A DNA stretch of 64,000 nt from Maritalea sp049801075 (GTDB lineage: Bacteria; Pseudomonadota; Alphaproteobacteria; Rhizobiales; Devosiaceae): assembly GCF_049801075.1 (NCBI RefSeq), contig NZ_JBNAGG010000001.1:1302001-1366000 (forward strand), read 5' to 3'. The notes under the pieces are model-generated. The model saw only the letters and a list, made by a program, of their open reading frames with translations. It did not search any database and was not told the DNA's origin. Below, one piece after another: positions 58,318 through 64,000 of this stretch. Position 1 is the first letter of the stretch. The number at the start of each line of letters is the position of its first letter. Position numbers and translations under genes: made by a program.

Positions 58318-59016
58318 TTATGCGGTGGCGAATTTCTCGTCAAAGCTATAGCCAGCGCCGCGGACGGTGCGGATTGGATCTTTGGATCTGCCGCGATTGA
58401 TGGCTTTGCGGAGGCGACCGACATGTACGTCTACGGTGCGTTCGTCTACATAGACATCATGGCCCCAAACACCGTCGAGCAACTGCTCGCGAGAATAGAC
58501 GCGGCCGGGGTTTTGCATGAGATATTCCAGCAAACGATATTCGGTTGGGCCGAGATGTACCTCGCGGCCAGAGCGGCGCACGCGGTGGGTCTCGCGATCC
58601 AACTCAATATCGCCTGCAGCAAGGCTTTGTGCAGTGAGATGAGGGTTTGATCGACGCAGCAAGGCTTTCACACGGGCCAGAAGTTCAGGCACAGAGAATG
58701 GCTTCACCACATAATCATCAGCGCCAGTAGCTAGGCCACGCACCCGCTCTTCTTCTTCGCCACGGGCAGTCATCATGATGATGGGAGTGCGCTGGGTTTC
58801 TTCGCGTGTGCGCCAGCGGCGGCACAACTCGATGCCGGAAAGACCAGGCAACATCCAATCTAAAAGGATGAGATCCGGCACATCTTCCCGCATGATCAAA
58901 TCAGCTTCATCGCCACTTTCAGCAGCAGAGACTTTATAGCCCTCTGCTTCCAGATTATAGCGCAGCATTAATGCCAGATCGGCTTCATCCTCGACGATCA
59001 GTATGTGTGGTGACAT
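58318..59016 (-). CDS. phoB: Phosphate regulon response regulator PhoB
   Basis: 232 residues. The receiver domain has phosphoacceptor Asp in LILLDWMLPGLSG (about residue 53) and KPFSVPELLARV, and the C-terminal winged helix ends RTVRGAGYSFDEKF. It is the last gene of the pst-phoU operon, 24 bases after phoU, which identifies it as PhoB rather than another OmpR-family member. It binds Pho boxes, including presumably one upstream of pstS outside the window, when phosphate is scarce. The kinase PhoR is not seen here. GAGGATGGGG precedes the ATG. Confidence 0.93.
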   Translation of the reverse strand: MSPHILIVEDEADLALMLRYNLEAEGYKVSAAESGDEADLIMREDVPDLILLDWMLPGLSGIELCRRWRTREETQRTPIIMMTARGEEEERVRGLATGADDYVVKPFSVPELLARVKALLRRSNPHLTAQSLAAGDIELDRETHRVRRSGREVHLGPTEYRLLEYLMQNPGRVYSREQLLDGVWGHDVYVDERTVDVHVGRLRKAINRGRSKDPIRTVRGAGYSFDEKFATA

Positions 59017-59040
59017 AACCCCATCCTCGCAATTTTAAGA

Positions 59041-59745
59041 CTATCCCAAAGAGACCTTGCCGCTCTCAATATCGTTGTAGAGATTGCCACCTGTCTCCAG
59101 ATAATAGGCTGCCTCTGCGATATTGGTCGCGTGGTCGCCTGCACGCTCTAGGTTTTTGGCGCAGAACAACAAATGGGTGCAATCAGTGATGTTGCGCGGA
59201 TCTTCCATCATATAGGTGAGGAATTCGCGGAACAGTGAAATATAGAGCGAGTCTACCTCGTCATCGCGGCGGCACACATCTATTGCGATTTTTGAATCCC
59301 GCGCGGTGAACGCATCAAGCGCCCGCTTAACCTGTTGCAACGATAGGTCTGACATGTGACGCACGCCATTATAAAGCTGCTTGGAAACGCGCTGGCTATC
59401 GATATGCAAGGTACGACGTGCCAAGTTTTTCGCGATATCGCCGATCCGCTCCAAATCGTTGGCCACGTGAATGGCTGAAACAATGTGGCGTAAGTCACCC
59501 GCCATTGGCTGGCGACGTGCGATCATGGACACGGCCTGCTCATCAATCATGCGCTGCATATCGTCAACGCGCTTGTCGCTATTGGCTGTTTGCTTGGCCA
59601 ATTCATGGTCCACCCGGACCAGCGCCTGTGTCGCATTGGTGATGGCCACTTCAACCATGCCGCCCATTTCTGAGATTGCGCGGGTCAAAGAAGTCAGTTC
59701 ATCTTCGTAAGATGTGACGATATGTTCGTTATCTGGATTTGCCAT
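59041..59745 (-). CDS. phoU: Phosphate signalling protein PhoU
   Basis: 234 residues, the standard length for PhoU, with the two three-helix halves. The motifs ERIGDIAKNLARRT (about residue 98) and ERAGDHATNIAEAAYY (about residue 200), E/D-x3-D-type metal-binding signatures, are both present. PhoU couples the Pst transporter to PhoR and represses the Pho regulon in high phosphate. The gene lies between pstB and phoB on the same strand. Confidence 0.95.
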   Translation of the reverse strand: MANPDNEHIVTSYEDELTSLTRAISEMGGMVEVAITNATQALVRVDHELAKQTANSDKRVDDMQRMIDEQAVSMIARRQPMAGDLRHIVSAIHVANDLERIGDIAKNLARRTLHIDSQRVSKQLYNGVRHMSDLSLQQVKRALDAFTARDSKIAIDVCRRDDEVDSLYISLFREFLTYMMEDPRNITDCTHLLFCAKNLERAGDHATNIAEAAYYLETGGNLYNDIESGKVSLG

Positions 59746-59769
59746 TGTTAAATCTCTCGCCGCTAAATA

Positions 59770-60585
59770 TTACCCGATACGCCCAGTAATATAATCTTGT
59801 GTTTTTTTGTCGATCGGGTTGGTAAAAATCTGGTCTGTTGGGCCTTCTTCAATCAGTTTACCCAAATGGAAGAACGCTGTCTTCTGACTTACGCGAGCGG
59901 CCTGCTGCATGGAGTGGGTCACGATCACAATGGTGAAGTTGGCGCGCAGTTCATCGATCAATTCTTCAATGATCGCTGTCGCAATTGGATCAAGCGCTGA
60001 ACAGGGCTCATCCATCAACAATACTTCTGGCTGCGTTGCAATAGCACGCGCAATGCACAAGCGCTGCTGCTGACCGCCGGAAAGGCCTGTGCCTGGCTGA
60101 TCCAAGCGATCTTTCACCTCTTCCCAAAGGCCTGCGCGACGCAAAGAAGAGGTGACCAATTCATCCAACTCATCTTTTGTGCGGGTCATCCCGTGAATAC
60201 GCGGGCCATAGGCCACGTTTTCATAAATGCTTTTGGGAAATGGGTTTGGCTTTTGGAACACCATGCCCACGCGGGCGCGCAATTCTACAACGTCGATATT
60301 TTTGTCGTAGATGTCCTGGTCGTCCAGAATGATGTTGCCGGTAACTTTACACACATCAATTGTGTCGTTCATCCGGTTTAGGCAACGCAAAAAGGTGGAC
60401 TTGCCGCAGCCCGATGGGCCGATCAATGAAATCACTTGGTTTTCATAGATGTTCAAATCCACATCAAACAGCGCTTGCTTTGCACCGTAAAAGACGTTGA
60501 CGCCGCTGCCGCTCATTTTCACCTTGCCCTTGTTCGCAGCAGGTGCGTGCGTTGTGGCGGTGGCCAAATTTGCTTCTACACTCAT
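59770..60585 (-). CDS. pstB: Phosphate ABC transporter ATP-binding protein
   Basis: 271 residues. Walker A GPSGCGKSTFLRCLNRMND (about residue 56), signature LSGGQQQRLCIARAIA and Walker B VLLMDEPCSALDP, plus RVGMVFQKPNPFPKSIYENV, are diagnostic of PstB. It powers phosphate import through PstC and PstA. It is followed by phoU after 24 bases and preceded by pstA at a gap of 38 bases. Confidence 0.97.
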   Translation of the reverse strand: MSVEANLATATTHAPAANKGKVKMSGSGVNVFYGAKQALFDVDLNIYENQVISLIGPSGCGKSTFLRCLNRMNDTIDVCKVTGNIILDDQDIYDKNIDVVELRARVGMVFQKPNPFPKSIYENVAYGPRIHGMTRTKDELDELVTSSLRRAGLWEEVKDRLDQPGTGLSGGQQQRLCIARAIATQPEVLLMDEPCSALDPIATAIIEELIDELRANFTIVIVTHSMQQAARVSQKTAFFHLGKLIEEGPTDQIFTNPIDKKTQDYITGRIG

Positions 60586-60623
60586 TATCTACCTCAATAT
60601 GTGTGGTGGGGCCGAATATCGGC

Positions 60624-62456
60624 CTACCAACGGCGTTCGAAACGTTTGCGCAGCACAACCGCCAGCGCGTTCATAGCAATCAAGAACCCAAGCAACACCA
60701 TGATGGCAGCGGATGTACGCTGTTGGAATGCTGGTTCTGGGAAATCAGCCCACATGAAGATCTGCACGGGCAAAACGGTGGATGGGTCTGAAAAGCCCAT
60801 CGGAATGTCGACCACGAAGGCGACCATGCCGATCATCAACAGCGGTGCTGTTTCACCCAAGGCTTGCGCCATGCCGATAATGGTACCTGTGAGAATACCC
60901 GGCATTGCCAATGGCAATACATGGTGCACCACAGTTTGCAAGCGGGAGGCGCCAATGCCCAGCGCAGCTTCGCGGATTGAAGGTGGCACGGCACGCAAGG
61001 CAGCGCGGGACGCGATGATGATGGTTGGCAATGTCATCAAAGCCAAAACCATACCGCCAACATAAGGCGCAGAGCGATCCAACTCGAAATAGTTGAGGAA
61101 CACCGCCAAGCCCAGCAAACCAAACACAATGGAGGGCACCGCAGCCAAATTGTTGATGTTCACTTCAATCAATGTGGTCCATCGATTTTTCGGTGCGAAC
61201 TCTTCCAAATAGATTGCCGCGGCAACGCCGAGCGGGAAGGACAAGAGCAAGGTAATGATCAGGGTCAATGCCGAGCCAACAGCCGCGCCAAGCACACCCG
61301 CCATTTCTGGTTCGCGGCTTGCGCCACGAGTAAAGAAGATGGTGTTTAGGCCGGAGCGAACATAGCCGCGGTCAACCAACACATCGGTCCAAACGATTTC
61401 TTGGTCGGTGAATTTGCGATTGGCCTCGGGCACTTCCAGCACGCGGATTTTCCACTCGCTGGCGTCGATGTTACTCACATCGGCATCGAGCGGCATATAT
61501 TCTTCCACGTTTGCTGTGGTTGAAGTGACCTTAACCGCTTTCAACACCGCGCCGTTGGCATAAACCAACACAGACATCATTTCCTCAGTGAGGTCTTCAC
61601 CCAAGCCCGGATTGGCCACACGGCTATCGATTTTTTTGGTTTGCTCTTCAATCTGTTTGATGCGGGCTTCCAACACGGTGATGTCAGATTCTGACCGCTC
61701 TAGCTCCGCTTCCAAACGCGATTTCACATTGGCGTTTGCTTCTGCTGGAATACGCGCTTGCAACGCCTGAATGTCGCCACGTGTTTTGTTGAGTGACAAT
61801 TGCAAGCCAGATTGTTGCCCGCGCAGCCGAACGGCCTGTGCCGCAAGCGCTTCCTTAGCGCGCGCCAATGCGTCAGCAAAAACGGGCTCATCAGCGATCA
61901 AGCGAAAACCATTTTCGTTGCGGTCAACGCGCAATGCGCCCTGGCCATCGATTGTGTAATCGCTGGTGATTTGGCCTTTAAGATAAAGGTCAGCAAAGTC
62001 AGAAATCGGCACTTCCAAATTTGCGCTGGTGCCGACAACTTCTGGATTGTCCAGAACCTGTTGGCGCAAGTAAACAGAAGAACCGGATGAGAGCAGACCA
62101 CCAAGTGTGCGGCGTTCGCTACGACCTGTTACCGTCGGAAATTCGCCGCGAATGGCATCGCGCACTACTGCGTCATAATTTGCTCGGCGCAGGCCATCTT
62201 CGGAGCCATCAAGGTTCAGCTTTTCTTCGCTCAGCTCAAACGGCATATTGACGAAGTTGAAGGTGAATGCAGGCAAGCCCTGAAACACCACTGTGGACAA
62301 CAGCAAGAGCAAGAAGGCGACTGAAACGCCAATCGCCGAGCGCCCAAGCCATTTGAAAATCGACTCGCCGCGATAGCGCTTGGCCAATCTTTGGCGTGCA
62401 CCTTCGCTGGTATGAACCGAGGCCTGTTCCACATTGCCACCTGCTAAATCAGTCAT
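60624..62456 (-). CDS. pstA: Phosphate ABC transporter permease PstA, extended form
   Basis: 610 residues from the ATG at 62456, which overlaps the pstC stop by 8 bases; the frame begins 12 codons earlier. This is far longer than the usual roughly 280-450 residues. After a first membrane segment (about residues 40-60) comes a large periplasmic region of some 300 residues. It includes a long coiled-coil stretch (about residues 193-278) rich in Leu, Glu, Arg and Gln. The permease core begins near residue 395 and carries GVAAAIYLEEFAPKNRW and ALGETAPLLMIG, the standard PstA loop. An N-terminal DUF3333-like extension is common in Alphaproteobacteria, but the coiled-coil insertion is not. Confidence 0.93.
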   Translation of the reverse strand: MTDLAGGNVEQASVHTSEGARQRLAKRYRGESIFKWLGRSAIGVSVAFLLLLLSTVVFQGLPAFTFNFVNMPFELSEEKLNLDGSEDGLRRANYDAVVRDAIRGEFPTVTGRSERRTLGGLLSSGSSVYLRQQVLDNPEVVGTSANLEVPISDFADLYLKGQITSDYTIDGQGALRVDRNENGFRLIADEPVFADALARAKEALAAQAVRLRGQQSGLQLSLNKTRGDIQALQARIPAEANANVKSRLEAELERSESDITVLEARIKQIEEQTKKIDSRVANPGLGEDLTEEMMSVLVYANGAVLKAVKVTSTTANVEEYMPLDADVSNIDASEWKIRVLEVPEANRKFTDQEIVWTDVLVDRGYVRSGLNTIFFTRGASREPEMAGVLGAAVGSALTLIITLLLSFPLGVAAAIYLEEFAPKNRWTTLIEVNINNLAAVPSIVFGLLGLAVFLNYFELDRSAPYVGGMVLALMTLPTIIIASRAALRAVPPSIREAALGIGASRLQTVVHHVLPLAMPGILTGTIIGMAQALGETAPLLMIGMVAFVVDIPMGFSDPSTVLPVQIFMWADFPEPAFQQRTSAAIMVLLGFLIAMNALAVVLRKRFERRW

Positions 62457-63840
62457 ATTGCTCTCGATATTTTTGGATAACCCGAAGCGCAATGACGTTC
62501 AGAAGCAGCGTAACGCAAAACAGCACCAGACCCAAGGCAAAGGCGGCAAGTGTTTTCGCGCTATCAAACTCCTGGTCACCCACCAGTAGGGTTACAATTT
62601 GCACGGTTACGGTGGTTACCGCTTCGAGCGGGTTCACCGTCATATTGGCAGAAAGGCCAGCGGCCATCACCACGATCATGGTTTCGCCAATGGCGCGGGA
62701 AATGGCCAGCATCAAGGCAGACACAATGCCCGGCAAAGCGGCTGGCAAAATCACGCGGCGGATGGTTTCAGATTTGGTTGCACCCAAGCCAGCGGACCCG
62801 TCACGCAGGCTCTGCGGCACGGAGTTGATCACATCATCTGAAAGTGATGAAACAAATGGGATAATCATGATCCCCATGACCAAACCTGCGGCCAACGCAC
62901 TTTCCGACGACACAGAAATGCCGATGGCATCGCCCGAGTTGCGGAAGAAAGGTGCGACCGTTAACGCGGCAAAGAAGCCATAAACCACGGTTGGGATGCC
63001 CGCCAAAACTTCCAAGATTGGCTTGGCCGTAGCACGCACTTTTGGCGACGCATAATCTGACAAATAAATCGCGGACATCAAGCCGATTGGTGCGGCCACG
63101 ATGATGGCGATCGCTGTGATCAGCAAAGTACCGGCAAATACGGGGATGGCGCCAAAGACCTCAGAATTGCGGTCTGTCGCCTCTTCACCCACACCTTCAA
63201 AGGCACTTTGCGGGCTCCAGTGTGTGCCGAACAAGAAATCGAGAAAGTTCACTTTTTGGAAAAAGTTGATGCTTTCAAAAATCAAAGAAAGCACGATGCC
63301 GAGCGTTGTGAGAATGGCAACGCCTGACGCAGCGACCAAAATCGCCATCACTGTTTTTTCAACGAACTGTCGTGCGCGCAAATCTTGGTTGATGGCCCGC
63401 ACGGCCAACCAGCCGCCAACAACAACCATTACACCGACAACAATTTGCAATGCCAAAGCTGCTGTGCTGACGAAAGCACGGTAATGCTCAACCGCAGATA
63501 CTTCCAGCGCACCAAGCGCGCTTAGATCTGTGCGGTCAGCGAAAGAGCGCATATTGCGCATCAAGGCGTGTTGTTCAATTGTTGCCAAATTGGCAAAATC
63601 CGCCCCAAGCTGGGCGGCGACATAGGCGTTGGTCAAATAACGCGAGAACAAAAGCCAAGTGAGAAACAAAAGCACGGCGGGCACTAGGCCACATATCAAG
63701 ACAAAGGCGCCGTGAAATCCGGGTTTTGAGTGAAGGATCGTTGCATCACCACCAACAGTGGTGACCGCACGAGAGCGGCCAATGTAAAATAGCGCGCATC
63801 CGGTTAAAACCAATATGAGTACGAAGAACCAGCCTTGCAC
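62449..63840 (-). CDS. pstC: Phosphate ABC transporter permease PstC
   Basis: 463 residues from a GTG at 63840; GGGGTGG lies upstream. Permease features are GLMSAIYLSDYASPKVRATAKPILEVLAGIPTVVYGFFA (about residue 270) and the coupling loop AISRAIGETMIVVMAAG (about residue 395). It is longer than the E. coli protein because of extra N-terminal segments and a periplasmic loop, a form usual in Alphaproteobacteria. It overlaps pstA by 8 bases and follows pstS after a hairpin. Confidence 0.95.
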   Translation of the reverse strand: MQGWFFVLILVLTGCALFYIGRSRAVTTVGGDATILHSKPGFHGAFVLICGLVPAVLLFLTWLLFSRYLTNAYVAAQLGADFANLATIEQHALMRNMRSFADRTDLSALGALEVSAVEHYRAFVSTAALALQIVVGVMVVVGGWLAVRAINQDLRARQFVEKTVMAILVAASGVAILTTLGIVLSLIFESINFFQKVNFLDFLFGTHWSPQSAFEGVGEEATDRNSEVFGAIPVFAGTLLITAIAIIVAAPIGLMSAIYLSDYASPKVRATAKPILEVLAGIPTVVYGFFAALTVAPFFRNSGDAIGISVSSESALAAGLVMGIMIIPFVSSLSDDVINSVPQSLRDGSAGLGATKSETIRRVILPAALPGIVSALMLAISRAIGETMIVVMAAGLSANMTVNPLEAVTTVTVQIVTLLVGDQEFDSAKTLAAFALGLVLFCVTLLLNVIALRVIQKYREQYD

Positions 63841-63888
63841 CTTGCCACCCCGTTCTTAATCGTTGATGCCCCTTAAGAGCATAAAGGC

Positions 63889-63912
63889 CGCCCCGGGAAA
63901 AGCCCCGAGGCG
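63889..63912 (-). promoter_or_regulatory. Hairpin between pstS and pstC
   Basis: A GC-rich stem of 8-9 bp (63889-63897 with 63904-63912, one G-T pair) lies between pstS and pstC, with only a weak T-tract behind it on the minus strand. It may stabilise the pstS message or partly terminate transcription, so that binding protein exceeds channel. Confidence 0.55.
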
Positions 63913-63933
63913 ACGCTTATTCAGTGAAAAGAT

Positions 63934-64000
63934 TTACATCTTTTCTGCAGGCACCAAGTTTTCAGCGTCTGACTTAAATTGCTCACGTGCTTCCGCAGGC
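63934..64000 (-). CDS. pstS: Phosphate-binding protein PstS, C-terminal end only (partial)
   Basis: The frame entering from the right edge ends with a TAA at 63934-63936. The visible residues end EQFKSDAENLVPAEKM. Length and context (directly ahead of pstC on the same strand) identify the last residues of the periplasmic phosphate-binding protein. The rest of the gene is outside the window. Confidence 0.75.
   Translation of the reverse strand, partial: PAEAREQFKSDAENLVPAEKM

Overview
The window looks like a chromosomal segment of an alphaproteobacterium, most likely a marine or soil member of the Hyphomicrobiales; a Devosiaceae-type genus would fit, but the genus is a guess. The markers are a GcrA-type cell-cycle regulator, a two-domain dCTP deaminase, a SAM-II riboswitch in front of metZ, a PstA with an N-terminal extension, GPDRRR-tailed response regulators and TCAAG-loop intergenic palindromes. 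Coding density is high. Operons are tight, with many ATGA or 8-base overlaps. I see no prophage, insertion sequence, CRISPR array or rRNA operon. The only tRNA is tRNA-Gly(CCC).

Region 1 (1-4651): the end of a TRAP transporter, a cupin, a flavin monooxygenase and a divergent AraC regulator. Region 2 (4652-22615) is the centrepiece. It reads as a complete route from tryptophan through kynurenine and anthranilate to 2-aminobenzoyl-CoA and on to central metabolism. The rightward operon holds the two-domain anthraniloyl-CoA monooxygenase/reductase, an SDR, a MarR regulator, an enoyl-CoA hydratase homologue, an acyl-CoA dehydrogenase, a 2-aminobenzoate-CoA ligase, kynureninase, tryptophan 2,3-dioxygenase and a stand-alone RAM-domain protein. 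The leftward genes hold an enoyl-CoA hydratase, a 3-hydroxyacyl-CoA dehydrogenase, an arylformamidase-like hydrolase, a five-gene Liv-type ABC importer, a thioesterase and a RidA-family protein. Two palindromes with the same half-site and the same 14-base spacing lie at the two leftward/rightward control points, so one regulator, probably the encoded MarR protein, may control everything.

Region 3 (22693-32962): polyphosphate kinase 2, an M20 amidohydrolase, a ClpP-like protease, a single-chain GmrSD-type (DUF262/DUF1524) protein, a repeat-bearing gene-free stretch, a DUF808 protein, an SDR, a soluble two-PAS chemoreceptor and a methyltransferase. Region 4 (33028-35460): two paralogous response-regulator/Hpt pairs flanking the tRNA gene. 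Region 5 (35604-43545): a GNAT enzyme, a glutaryl-CoA dehydrogenase/CoA-transferase/ThDP-enzyme operon, an AbiJ-like abortive-infection candidate, a four-gene block of small proteins (membrane protein, YbjQ, cupin, ABA4-like), and repeat clusters on both sides of that block.

Region 6 (43546-64000) is mostly housekeeping: dCTP deaminase, SAM-II riboswitch plus metZ, a CDP-alcohol phosphatidyltransferase, TrkH, an RND efflux pair, an argD-argF-hslO operon with a terminator-bearing leader, gcrA, a CYTH protein, and the phosphate operon pstS-pstC-pstA-pstB-phoU-phoB on the minus strand, cut at the window edge inside pstS.
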